32,292 nt of DNA, taken from positions 1-32,292 of the forward strand of contig JANQMN010000113.1 in the NCBI GenBank assembly GCA_028280065.1, written 5' to 3'. Origin of the DNA: Hahella sp. (GTDB lineage: Bacteria > Pseudomonadota > Gammaproteobacteria > Pseudomonadales > Oleiphilaceae). The translations under genes were made by a program, and so were the position numbers. The notes under the pieces were generated by a model. It did not search any database. It was not told the origin of the DNA and saw only the letters and a program-made list of their open reading frames with translations. Every line of letters begins with the position of its first letter. Position 1 is the stretch's first letter. Shown here in pieces: positions 22,166 to 31,264 of this stretch.

Positions 22166-23629
22166 ATGTTTAAAAATCTCCTTTGCAGTTTTTTGCTTCT
22201 GCTGAATAGTCTGCCGCTTTCGGCCGCAGGTCCCCCGCCTTTACCAAACGGCAATCGGGTACTGCATGACTTCAAGGAAACCATAGTGCCTTATTTTATG
22301 CAGAAGAGTGCACTCGGGGAGCCTTACGGGAATTTTCCGACATTCCGCTGTAACAACGGCCTGCCATTCAATGAAAAGGCGCCCTGTGCGGAACTGGTTT
22401 CCCGGGAATGGCTGGTCGCAAAACTCGGCCGTCAATATACCCGAATGATTTCCCGCCAGGCTTTTACTTATGGCGTAATATTTCATCTAACCGGTAACCC
22501 GGAAGCGCTTAAACATGCCCAAGCAGGTGTTGACTATATCCGGAAAGCGCTGCTCCAAGACAACGGCAGTGTGGTGAGCTATATCGACGCTAATGGTAAA
22601 CCCGGCTTGTTACCAAGGCAGCGCACCAGCCAGGATCTGGCTTATGCACAGCTGGGTCTGGCAATGCTGTACTACCTCACCCGCGATGCGGCGCTACTCC
22701 AGGATATCGTGAGGATAAAGGACTATGTCTTCAGTCAATACCGCGACCTCGACAAGGATATGTTGAAATGGGTTCTGCAGGACGGAGACGAACAATTCGC
22801 CAATCAACAGGAATTGGTCGCGCAGTTGGATCAGATTAACGCCTATATGCTGCTGCTTTACCCTCTCATGCCCGATACCTTGCAGGAGAGCTGGAAGCAA
22901 GATTTGAGCTGGCTGGCGGATGTGCTCCGCTACCAATTTCACTCTGACGACGAGCAACGCTTTTACGGCTATATCCATCACAAAAGCGGACAAAGCCACA
23001 AATCCCGGCACGGTGATTTCGGCCACACCAGCAAAGCCTATTGGATGCTTTACCTGGTCGGCCAAAACACGGGTAACCGGGAGCTTTCGGAGTGGGCGGC
23101 TTCAGGTCTGCTATCGGTTCTTGAGCGGGCTTTTGGCGAATACCAACTGTTGGAGGTATTAGGCCCGGATCAAAAGTTACCGGAAGGCTCCAAAATGACG
23201 GATAAGGTGGGTTTCTGGAACTCTCACATCGACACCCGCGGTTCAGCCTGGTGGGAATATGCGGAACTCGATCAGGCGGCTTGGACGCTTTCCCTGAAAT
23301 ATCCGGCATTGGACGAGAAAATCGGCCACACCTACCGGACCTGGCAAAACGCCATGATCGATTACCAATACGGCAGCACCTGGCTATATCTAAACGGGGT
23401 TGGAACACCCAAAACATTTCATTGGAAGAACGGCTACCACGAAAGCGAGCGGGCACTGGTGCTGTACATACTGGCGCAAGCCCGCTCCGGGCAAACTGCG
23501 ACACTTTATTTCGCTTTACCCGAAACAGGCTCCCCGATAGTTCAACCCTACTATTTCCGGGCCAAACAAGTGAAAGTCAAAAGCACGAATAGCGGTATTC
23601 AGGAAGTTGAATTTCGTGATATCTATTAA
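22166..23629 (+). CDS. Exported (alpha/alpha)6-barrel protein, AGE-epimerase-like
   Basis: The 487-aa product has a clear signal peptide (LLCSFLLLLNSLPLSAAG, cleavage near 21). The mature part is helix-rich with regularly spaced aromatic and tryptophan residues, such as RMISRQAFTYGVIFHLTGN, DLAYAQLGLAMLYYLTRD, HGDFGHTSKAYWMLYLVG (~282-300) and RGSAWWEYAELDQAAWTLSL. This resembles the N-acylglucosamine 2-epimerase / cellobiose 2-epimerase fold, where such helices line a sugar-binding barrel. Histidines of HGDFGH and HESERAL may be catalytic, but I cannot map them on a known enzyme. The C-terminal ~50 residues are beta-rich. Known AGE enzymes are cytoplasmic, so an exported version is notable; a glycoside-processing role is possible. 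AAGGA 7 nt before the ATG. The MaoC-like gene is 27 bp upstream. Confidence 0.6.
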   Translation: MFKNLLCSFLLLLNSLPLSAAGPPPLPNGNRVLHDFKETIVPYFMQKSALGEPYGNFPTFRCNNGLPFNEKAPCAELVSREWLVAKLGRQYTRMISRQAFTYGVIFHLTGNPEALKHAQAGVDYIRKALLQDNGSVVSYIDANGKPGLLPRQRTSQDLAYAQLGLAMLYYLTRDAALLQDIVRIKDYVFSQYRDLDKDMLKWVLQDGDEQFANQQELVAQLDQINAYMLLLYPLMPDTLQESWKQDLSWLADVLRYQFHSDDEQRFYGYIHHKSGQSHKSRHGDFGHTSKAYWMLYLVGQNTGNRELSEWAASGLLSVLERAFGEYQLLEVLGPDQKLPEGSKMTDKVGFWNSHIDTRGSAWWEYAELDQAAWTLSLKYPALDEKIGHTYRTWQNAMIDYQYGSTWLYLNGVGTPKTFHWKNGYHESERALVLYILAQARSGQTATLYFALPETGSPIVQPYYFRAKQVKVKSTNSGIQEVEFRDIY

Positions 23630-23673
23630 CCAATCGGATGGCCCGCCGGGGTAAGATTGCGGATGCAGCGTCC

Positions 23674-23704
23674 GGTTCAGGCAGTATTAAAGACTGCCTG
23701 AACC
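23674..23704. terminator. Hairpin between convergent genes (probable bidirectional terminator)
   Basis: GGTTCAGGCAGT and ACTGCCTGAACC form a perfect 12-bp stem with a 7-nt loop (ATTAAAG). It sits between the stop of the plus-strand barrel gene (23629) and the stop of the minus-strand EF-hand gene (23717). Flanking T-richness is modest, but stem length and position favour termination for both. Confidence 0.7.
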
Positions 23705-23716
23705 ATAAACTTTTGA

Positions 23717-24379
23717 TTACAGCTGGATCTGTTTGCCTGTACCGTCTGTAACAGCAGTGAAATCTTCGCTGTCCTCGCGGATTTGCTGTACACAGGTGCG
23801 AACTGCGTCGCGCTTCGTTTTGGCAGCTTCCGCTGCAGCGGAGAACTCGTCCATATCCAAAAGTCCATCGCCGTTTAAATCATTGGCGGTAAACCGTTCC
23901 GTTACACGTTCCGTCACCTGACTTTCCGCTTCTGAGAAATCAATATAGCCATCGCTATTCAGGTCTTTTTCCGCAAAAGACTCTTCCAGAGAAAGCAGCT
24001 CAGGTTCCACTTCTTCGCCTAGCGCTTGTTCCACACACTCGCGGAGCTCTTCTTCATTTTCTTCGACAAATTCATGTCGTTCGCCGCGGCGCGCCGAAAA
24101 TTCGTCAAAATCGATTAGGCCGTCTTCACTGGTATCGGCGCGGTCGAAGCCACGTTGCGCCCTGTCAATACGAGGCGTCAATAGCTCATCTATGACCAGA
24201 AAGCCGTCTGCATCAGTATCCAACCGGTTAAACATTCTCTCTCCAACCAGCTCTGGGACCTCGTCGGTAGAATTCAATGCTTCAATACGTTGAAACGGGC
24301 GTGCGTGAGAGTTAACAGCAACGGTTGCGACAACCACGGACAACGCAGCTGCCAGACTAACTTTTGTGTAGTTTTTCAT
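23717..24379 (-). CDS. Exported protein with four EF-hand calcium sites
   Basis: The 220-aa product has a signal peptide (VSLAAALSVVVATVAVNSHA). Four EF-hand loops are visible: DTDADGFLVIDE, DTSEDGLIDFDE, DLNSDGYIDFSE and DLNGDGLLDMDE, arranged as two pairs separated by an acidic region with many Glu residues. All keep Asp at loop positions 1 and 5, or an acidic equivalent, and Glu at 12, so calcium binding is likely. Two cysteines (in ECVEQ and TCVQQ) could form a disulfide. The role may be calcium buffering or sensing in the periplasm; no enzymatic domain is seen. The frame extends to 24415, but ATG at 24379 is preferred because AGGAAA lies ~6 nt upstream and the signal peptide starts there. 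A LacI-like palindrome lies 56 bp upstream. Confidence 0.85.
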   Translation of the reverse strand: MKNYTKVSLAAALSVVVATVAVNSHARPFQRIEALNSTDEVPELVGERMFNRLDTDADGFLVIDELLTPRIDRAQRGFDRADTSEDGLIDFDEFSARRGERHEFVEENEEELRECVEQALGEEVEPELLSLEESFAEKDLNSDGYIDFSEAESQVTERVTERFTANDLNGDGLLDMDEFSAAAEAAKTKRDAVRTCVQQIREDSEDFTAVTDGTGKQIQL

Positions 24380-24434
24380 CGGATTTCCTATTTGCATTAA
24401 GTTAAAACATGACATACGAAAGCGCTTTTCATGG

Positions 24435-24450
24435 TTAACAACGTTGTTAA
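24435..24450. promoter_or_regulatory. Perfect 16-bp palindrome upstream of the EF-hand gene
   Basis: TTAACAACGTTGTTAA is perfectly symmetric with a central CG, like operators of LacI/GalR-family repressors (AACGTT core). TTGTTA within it could serve as a -35 box on the minus strand. No LacI-family gene is in the window. The role is inferred from symmetry and position. Confidence 0.5.
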
Positions 24451-24475
24451 GGAATTCCGGTTGACAGAAAATATG

Positions 24476-24509
24476 AAAAAAGGCCGCCGATTTGATCGGA
24501 GGCTTTTTT
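24476..24509 (-). terminator. Rho-independent terminator of glgC
   Basis: On the minus strand GCC-T-CCGAT / ATCGG-C-GGC (loop CAA, one internal mismatch) is flanked by A and T runs (AAAAAA before, TTTTTT after). It lies 26 bp after the glgC stop. The symmetric runs make it potentially bidirectional. Confidence 0.85.
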
Positions 24510-24534
24510 GAGGAGTGAGACCCGAGTCAGAAGA

Positions 24535-25788
24535 CTAGCGCAGCATGTTTTGGGTGACCAAGACTACACCCGATTCCGACACCGTAAAGCGCTCTTTATC
24601 CCTTATGCTGTCTTCACCGATGATCATGCCGTCCGGTATCTGGCAGTCTTCACCGATAATAGTGCGCTTGATCCGACAGCCTTTACCGATGGAAGCACGC
24701 GGCAATAACACCGAGTTGGCAACGACACTGTGCTCTTCTACCCGAACATCGGTTCCCAGCAGGCTTTTAGTCACCGAAGCGCCACTAATAATGACCCCTG
24801 CAGAAAGCACCGAATCCGTTGCCATACCGCGTCGGTCATTGTCGTTAAACACCAGTTTGGCACCAGGGCGCTGTAATTGCAGGGTTTGGATCGGCCAGTT
24901 CGGATCATAAATATCAAGCTCCGGAAGCGGCTGCACCAAATCCATACTGGCTGCATAGTATTGATCCAGATTTCCGACATCTCGCCAGTAGGCAGTCCGA
25001 CAGGGGTGGCCCTTCTCGCTGAACACATAGCCATACACATTGCGCCGGCCTATCATCCAGGGAATAACATCGTGTCCGAAGTCGTGACCATAACCCGGCC
25101 GGTTTACCGCAGCGTTCAACTCTTCCTCAAGGACGTCGAAATTGAATATGTAGATTCCCATGGAACACATGGCCAGCTCAGGATTGGATGGATCCGGCTG
25201 GGGATTCTCGGGTTTTTCATTAAACTCGGTGATACGGCCTTCTTTGTCCAGAGACATCACGCCAAATGAACTTGCCAAATCTAAGGGTTTTTGAATGCAG
25301 GCGACAGTCAGGTCCGCACCCTTTTCGATATGGAAGTTCACCATGCGGGAATAGTCCATCTTATAAATGTGGTCGCCGCCTAATATAAGCAGTCGGTCGG
25401 TACGTTCCTTGTCCAATAAATCCATGCTTTGATAAACAGCGTCCGCGGTACCGCGATACCAAAGTTCACCGGTGCGCTGCTGTGCAGGGATAATGAACAC
25501 GCCCTCCATTAATTCCGGGTTGATCCGCCCCCAACCAGCCTGCAAATGACGAATCAAATCATTAGCCATATACTGGGTTAATACGCCAATACGCCGTATC
25601 CCCGAGTTCACACAATTCGATAGCGTGAAATCAACGATCCGGTATTTGCCGGCAAAAGAAACAGCGGGCTTTGCGACTCTTGCCGTTAACTCTTTGAGCC
25701 GGGAGCCCTTTCCTCCGGCCAATACGACGGCAGTTGTGCGTTGAACTGCCTGAAAGCCTGGTGTGCGTGAATAACTGTTTTCGATCAT
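24535..25788 (-). CDS. glgC: Glucose-1-phosphate adenylyltransferase (ADP-glucose pyrophosphorylase)
   Basis: The 417-aa product has the family's usual length (about 420-430). The N-terminal nucleotidyltransferase domain shows VVLAGGKGSRLKELT and KPAVSFAGKYRIVDFTLSNC, the ATP-binding and allosteric region. LILGGDHIYKMDY (~residues 137-149) includes the catalytic Asp, and FNEKPENP and MGIYIFN follow. The C-terminal third is a left-handed beta helix (SVLSAGVIISGASVTKSLLG...). It makes ADP-glucose from glucose-1-phosphate and ATP, committing carbon to glycogen; in bacteria it is allosterically controlled by glycolytic intermediates. No glgA, glgB or glgP is adjacent, so the gene is isolated here. 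ATG at 25788 with an AAGA-type ribosome site. Confidence 0.95.
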   Translation of the reverse strand: MIENSYSRTPGFQAVQRTTAVVLAGGKGSRLKELTARVAKPAVSFAGKYRIVDFTLSNCVNSGIRRIGVLTQYMANDLIRHLQAGWGRINPELMEGVFIIPAQQRTGELWYRGTADAVYQSMDLLDKERTDRLLILGGDHIYKMDYSRMVNFHIEKGADLTVACIQKPLDLASSFGVMSLDKEGRITEFNEKPENPQPDPSNPELAMCSMGIYIFNFDVLEEELNAAVNRPGYGHDFGHDVIPWMIGRRNVYGYVFSEKGHPCRTAYWRDVGNLDQYYAASMDLVQPLPELDIYDPNWPIQTLQLQRPGAKLVFNDNDRRGMATDSVLSAGVIISGASVTKSLLGTDVRVEEHSVVANSVLLPRASIGKGCRIKRTIIGEDCQIPDGMIIGEDSIRDKERFTVSESGVVLVTQNMLR

Positions 25789-26147
25789 TTCTTATACTCT
25801 TCTCGACCCTTTCATCATTTTCAGCCTAATAACGGAAGTAAATTTTGTATTGCGATTGGTCAAAAATTCTTCCACATGACTGAATATTTTTTATACAGCT
25901 TGATGCCTGCCAAATTTTACTTGTTAGCGACAAAAAGACCTTTCAGAACATAACAGTCTTTTCTAAGCTTTTTAATTGTTGGAAAGTTTGGCTAGTCTTT
26001 AAGTATGGCACGATGTTCTGACACCGTTGTGACAATGTTAGCAATGCGAGTAGATATTGGACTTCGCCACATACATATTCGTTAGGAATTAAGTGTAACC
26101 GGGTCTTCAATTGTCGTTAATTACAGTATTCAGGTAATCCACCAAAA
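25789..26147. other. 359-bp divergent intergenic region
   Basis: No gene is seen between glgC (minus) and the first barrel gene (plus). It is AT-rich and should hold divergent promoters. A half-good CRP-like sequence, TGTGA-CAATGT-TAGCA (26028-26043), matches one arm fully and the other in three of five positions. Its position (104 bp before the plus-strand ATG) is compatible with control of the barrel genes, but the match is weak. Confidence 0.35.
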
Positions 26148-26912
26148 ATGAATATGCTTAGTTCATTATTACTTGCTCTTGTTCTGGTAGGTATTTCATT
26201 GAATGCTTTTGCCAATACCCTCAAGTTTGTTCCCCGTATCGAAATGGGTTTTGACGAGTACAGCATTTCCTTCTCGGGTCTGATTCCCTTTCCAACGGGA
26301 GTTCAAGAAAGCCGGTTTGCGTTTCATACCGAATCCTTTAGCTACAGATTTGGCGCTACAGGGATTTATGGAGATTTTTTTGTTGATGCGTACCACCAAA
26401 TCTCCTCAGAAGACTCAACGGTACAACTATTCCCTCAGCTAGGGGCGGCAGAAACCTGGCAAGCAAAAAAGACGGAATCCAACTTCACCTTAGGCTATTC
26501 AGTTCTAAGTCAAGTTAATATCTTCGTTGGTTATAGACGCCAAAAGCAGACAGGAAAAGGGATTTCCAACTCCTCGTATGAGTTCAAGCACGCTGGATAC
26601 TTTATCGGAAGTAGCTATGGCTGGGGTATTACCGAACAAAGCACTGTAGCCTTGAATGCCGGCTATTCACGGGTAGATTCTACTATTGACGAAAAACTAT
26701 TTGGATTCGAACTCCCGAAGTCAAGGGGAGATGGAACCGGACTAAAATTTGGCATCAGCTTTCGCGGCCAGCTAACGGAAAATTTCGGATATTCTTTTAG
26801 TTTGGACAGATATAGATATGACCATAAACTGAAAAATAGAAACTCCGGAATTGATGTAAAAGCCCAAGAAGAAGAAACCTATCTAAGATTTGGAATTAAC
26901 TATATTTTCTAA
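26148..26912 (+). CDS. Outer-membrane beta-barrel protein (paralogue 1)
   Basis: The 254-aa product has a signal peptide (SLLLALVLVGISLNAFA). The rest is alternating polar/hydrophobic strands with frequent aromatic residues (SFSYRFGATGIYGDFFVDAY, NIFVGYRRQKQTG, SVALNAGYSRVD-like) and ends in YIF, the phenylalanine end recognised by the BAM machinery. I count roughly 8-10 strands; no specific family is recognised. Possible roles are a small porin or an OmpA/OmpW-sized structural barrel. It is followed 25 bp later by a paralogue; together they form a tandem duplication. The ATG at 26148 and a second ATG at 26154 are both possible starts. Confidence 0.65.
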   Translation: MNMLSSLLLALVLVGISLNAFANTLKFVPRIEMGFDEYSISFSGLIPFPTGVQESRFAFHTESFSYRFGATGIYGDFFVDAYHQISSEDSTVQLFPQLGAAETWQAKKTESNFTLGYSVLSQVNIFVGYRRQKQTGKGISNSSYEFKHAGYFIGSSYGWGITEQSTVALNAGYSRVDSTIDEKLFGFELPKSRGDGTGLKFGISFRGQLTENFGYSFSLDRYRYDHKLKNRNSGIDVKAQEEETYLRFGINYIF

Positions 26913-26937
26913 CCAAAGATGTCGGCAATTAGGCTCG

Positions 26938-27726
26938 ATGAAAAATATCCAAATAAAATATTCTATTTCCATAGCTGCATGTAACTTCCTGTTACTAGGC
27001 GCATACTCCGCTTCCTCACCGGCTGAAGATAAGTTGTTAATCAATCCAAGAGTCGAAATTGGATTGGTGGACTATTCAATCGATTTTGACGGCACTGTGC
27101 CTACACCGGTTGGATTTCGAGACCTGGAATATTTCTTTGCAATTCACCCGATTTCATACCGGTTTGGGCTCACTGCCAGTTATCAAGGGTATTTTTTTGA
27201 CGGCTATTACCAAACGACCAGCGAAGATACGGTAACTCAAGTATTTGCCGAACAGGGAGCAATCATCAATTGGACCTCAAAAAAAAGGGAGTTCAACATC
27301 GCTATTGGCACTACGATTTATGATTTAGGTTATTGCTTTATCGGCTACCGTAACCACGAGCAAACCGCGATAGGTACGTCCAATTCGGACTATGAATTTT
27401 CTCATGAAGGGATATTTGTTGGCGGTGGCTATGCCTGGCCAATAACTTCCACAGGCTCGATCTCGTTAAATGCCGGGTATGCTTGGCTTGATGCTGTGAT
27501 AAAAGAATCACTGTTTGGCAATACCGTACCTGAAGGCACCGGAAGTACATCCGGGATAAAGTTCGGCTTCGTTTGGCGTGATCAAATAACCTCAGACATC
27601 GGTTATAGCATCAGCTATGACCAATACTCTTACAACCACAGATTGAGAAATCGAAAAGAAGGCGTAGATGTCAGAGTTAGAGAAAAAGACTCGTCGATCA
27701 GGGTAGGTCTCAACCTCATATTTTAA
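26938..27726 (+). CDS. Outer-membrane beta-barrel protein (paralogue 2)
   Basis: The 262-aa product aligns along its whole length with the preceding gene by eye: SYRFG, TSEDTVTQVF against SEDSTVQLF, FIGYRNHEQTAIGTSNSDYE against VGYRRQKQTGKGISNSSYE, SLNAGYAW, and a similar end (DSSIRVGLNLIF). It has a signal peptide (SIAACNFLLLGAYSASSPA) and the same C-terminal phenylalanine. Identity looks like 40-45% by inspection, so the duplication is old. The frame extends to 26890 inside the upstream gene, but ATG at 26938 fits the signal peptide. Its stop codon overlaps the stop of the convergent SGNH-like gene (27723-27726). Function is unknown beyond outer-membrane location. Confidence 0.65.
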   Translation: MKNIQIKYSISIAACNFLLLGAYSASSPAEDKLLINPRVEIGLVDYSIDFDGTVPTPVGFRDLEYFFAIHPISYRFGLTASYQGYFFDGYYQTTSEDTVTQVFAEQGAIINWTSKKREFNIAIGTTIYDLGYCFIGYRNHEQTAIGTSNSDYEFSHEGIFVGGGYAWPITSTGSISLNAGYAWLDAVIKESLFGNTVPEGTGSTSGIKFGFVWRDQITSDIGYSISYDQYSYNHRLRNRKEGVDVRVREKDSSIRVGLNLIF

Positions 27727-28697
27727 ACTTCGTCACATGCTATTCTTCCAGCATCTGCCAGAACAGAATAAAGTCCAGCCGTATGCTCTCGCCTTCTTTC
27801 ATCAACCAAATGAAAAGGCGTATCAAAAAAGTACTCCTTCGGGTACATATAGGCGTGAGGTGTCTTGAGCATTTTTAGTCCATAAGTTTCCAGATACGCC
27901 GGCAGATTTTTATAGTAGGCTTGTTCGACGGCATCATTGACATAGGCATCCTGCGTCAGCATTGGCGGCGGCAGAAACAATACGCAAACTCCTCGGCTCT
28001 CAAGCTCTTTGGCTACGGCCGACAACAAGCGCACTCCCCGAGCGTCTTCGATAAAGTCCCGTCCATAGTGCTTTAACCGGCTTGCGGCAATCGCCTCATC
28101 CATCCACGGCTGACGGCTTGCGAGCGAAGTATGGATCTGGTCTCCATACCGATCGACATTATGCGCACCATACAGATTCCGGCTTAGATCAAAGCCACCG
28201 GGCAACCCCAAGTAGCCCTGCCAAAGCCGTTTCCATGGTGTTGCCAACAGAATTCGCATCTTATCCGGCATCGGAAAACTGGCAAGCTCATGGGGATGGC
28301 TCAACAAGAAGTCGATATGGCCTGCGGTAAAATCTCGATTCTCACTGTACAAAGGGTATTCCAGGACGAACACGGCTACATCGCCGGAGTTTAATGTCGA
28401 AATTCCCCGGCCCACGATCATTTGCAAAGGCATACCTGCATTCACTCCCATATTCAACACCGGAAAGCCGAGTTTCTCTTCGAGATAATCTGAATCCAGA
28501 CCGAACAAAAGGCTGGACCCACCGATAAATACCAGTTTTGGAGAAACAAGTTGTTTTGCCCTGGCAAATTTCACTTCGTAAACGCTATCCACCCAAACGG
28601 AACTCGGCAGCAAGGTGCCAAGTTGCCCTGCCACCAGGCCTATCCAGGCCACTGCACTCAATACGAATCCGCCAAAAAAAATGATTACGCTTTGCAT
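27723..28697 (-). CDS. SGNH-like esterase/acetyltransferase partner of the MBOAT protein
   Basis: The 324-aa product has one N-terminal membrane segment (VIIFFGGFVLSAVAWIGLVA) and an outward domain. FIGGSSLLFGLDS (GDS-like Ser block), then NMGVNAGMPLQ, and near the C-terminus FFDTPFHLVDERRREHTAG, in which D-x-x-H supplies the remaining catalytic pair, outline an SGNH hydrolase fold like AlgJ/AlgX. Such proteins transfer or remove acetyl groups on exopolysaccharides in the periplasm, together with an MBOAT protein. ATG at 28697 starts one base after the MBOAT stop (TAA-C-ATG), indicating translational coupling; a TTG at 28736 is a weaker alternative. Next to gmd/rmd it probably acts on a surface polysaccharide. 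Confidence 0.7.
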   Translation of the reverse strand: MQSVIIFFGGFVLSAVAWIGLVAGQLGTLLPSSVWVDSVYEVKFARAKQLVSPKLVFIGGSSLLFGLDSDYLEEKLGFPVLNMGVNAGMPLQMIVGRGISTLNSGDVAVFVLEYPLYSENRDFTAGHIDFLLSHPHELASFPMPDKMRILLATPWKRLWQGYLGLPGGFDLSRNLYGAHNVDRYGDQIHTSLASRQPWMDEAIAASRLKHYGRDFIEDARGVRLLSAVAKELESRGVCVLFLPPPMLTQDAYVNDAVEQAYYKNLPAYLETYGLKMLKTPHAYMYPKEYFFDTPFHLVDERRREHTAGLYSVLADAGRIACDEV

Positions 28698-28698
28698 G

Positions 28699-30168
28699 TT
28701 AAAACCTGAAATAAACAAAGGTTGCCGGCTCAACAATCAATAGTTGCCTAATGCCGAAAAACAAACAACCACCGGCGAAAGCGCATATCCAGGGATTGGG
28801 TTTGCCTGTTCCACCCGACCAAATTCTGGTGGTGCTATGAGGTTGGAGCGCAACAATGGTTGCCGAAAAGAACAATATGGCGGGTAATACCCTGTCCAGA
28901 TTGGCGCTATTCAGCAACCAGTCGGACTCCAGCCATACCTTCCACCAGGACCAATCGGCTACCCAGATTGCCGGGTTTAACAAGCTCGCATAAATGGAAA
29001 ACGCCTGTTCAACGGAATCTGCCCGAAACAATACCCAGAGTAGATTGACGGCTAAAAAGGTGAGAACCCAATTGAAAATCTTCGGCGCAGAGTAGGGTAA
29101 ATACTCTCGCCCTAAATGATTAACCGTCAACAGCAATCCATGAGCGCCGCCCCACAGCACAAACCCCCATCCGGCGCCATGCCAGAGACCGCCTAACAGC
29201 ATAGTGATCAATAGATTGACGTAGCGGCGCGTTTTACCTCGAAAGCCGCCGCCCATCGGAATATACAGGTAATCTCTTAAAAACCGGGATAGGGTAATAT
29301 GCCAGCAGCGCCAGAAATCTATAATACTGGCGGCTCGATAAGGGCTTCTAAAATTGATCGGTAAGCGAATGCCGAAAATCGCGGCCAATCCGATTGCCAT
29401 ATCCGCATAACCGGAAAAATCGAAATACAGTTGTAATCCATAGCCGATACTGGCAACGACCAGATCCGTAAACTGTAAAACGTAATTGGGATCGGCGGCA
29501 GCGATGTAGACCGCATCCACCATATTTTTTAACGGATCGGCCAATAGCACCTTTTTTGCCATGCCCAGACTAAAAATCACCAGCCCGAGAAAAAACAAGG
29601 ACCCCTTTGGCAGCGTTCGACGCCGGTCAAACTGCTTACGTACGTAGCGGTAATGGACGATGGGTCCGGCAATCAGCTGCGGGAAAAAAGATACGAACAA
29701 GGCATAGTTGACCGGTTTTACCCTGGCAACCTTGCCATTGTAGACATCGCACAACCAGGCAATTTGCTGGAAGGTAAAAAAAGAAATGGCCAGCGGCAGT
29801 TCGATCCCGGTAGTGCAGGCAGCGGCAGTGAAATGCCCTTTGATAAAACACCAGTACTTGAAAAAGCCAAGTAAAGTCAGGTTAAAGCCGATTCCCAGCC
29901 CCAAAAGCACCCGCTTCGAGAGGACAGCCGGGCCGGGCAACTTACCGACATCCCGCAGGTGTAATCCATAGCCAAAGGTAAAATTACAGGCAATCGAACC
30001 GAGCAGAACAGGCAATGTGTTCCAGCCTGAAAAGGCGTAAAAGACGAATGAACTCAACAACAACCAGACCTGGCTGGCATGCCAACACTGTTTCCACCGG
30101 AGCAGCAAATAGCCCAGTAGAACAATAGGCAGAAAGCCGGCTAAAAAGCCGGCCGAGCTGAAAATCAT
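28699..30168 (-). CDS. MBOAT-family O-acyltransferase (AlgI-like)
   Basis: The 489-aa polytopic membrane protein has around 10-12 hydrophobic segments. FWRCWHITLSRFLRDYLYIP and, about 40 residues later, LLGGLWHGAGWGFVLWGGAH are the AlgI/DltB-group MBOAT signatures; the His of LWHGAGW is the conserved catalytic residue. These proteins pass acetyl groups from cytoplasmic acetyl-CoA across the inner membrane for O-acetylation of polysaccharides. ATG at 30168 (MIFSSAGFLAGFLP) is preferred because AlgI-type proteins start M-x-F-S-S; a TTG at 30180 is the alternative. The ribosome site is poor. It is divergent from gmd and coupled to the SGNH gene. The alginate-specific genes (algG, algK, algE) are absent. 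Confidence 0.9.
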   Translation of the reverse strand: MIFSSAGFLAGFLPIVLLGYLLLRWKQCWHASQVWLLLSSFVFYAFSGWNTLPVLLGSIACNFTFGYGLHLRDVGKLPGPAVLSKRVLLGLGIGFNLTLLGFFKYWCFIKGHFTAAACTTGIELPLAISFFTFQQIAWLCDVYNGKVARVKPVNYALFVSFFPQLIAGPIVHYRYVRKQFDRRRTLPKGSLFFLGLVIFSLGMAKKVLLADPLKNMVDAVYIAAADPNYVLQFTDLVVASIGYGLQLYFDFSGYADMAIGLAAIFGIRLPINFRSPYRAASIIDFWRCWHITLSRFLRDYLYIPMGGGFRGKTRRYVNLLITMLLGGLWHGAGWGFVLWGGAHGLLLTVNHLGREYLPYSAPKIFNWVLTFLAVNLLWVLFRADSVEQAFSIYASLLNPAIWVADWSWWKVWLESDWLLNSANLDRVLPAILFFSATIVALQPHSTTRIWSGGTGKPNPWICAFAGGCLFFGIRQLLIVEPATFVYFRF

Positions 30169-30234
30169 AGTTCTGTCCAACCCCGTGGAGAGGTGTTAAA
30201 ATCCCGCCTCTTTATTTATAGACAATCTTGTTAA

Positions 30235-31221
<987 letters not shown>

Positions 31222-31264
31222 CGGCCCTTGGCCGGGTCGTCATTTGCTAGGACTGTCAAACTGA

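Noticed and set aside
22866-23504. 212-aa minus-strand open frame inside the AGE-like gene
   Set aside because: Antisense shadow of a well-supported gene with signal peptide and ribosome site; Arg/Pro/Ser-rich product with no motif.
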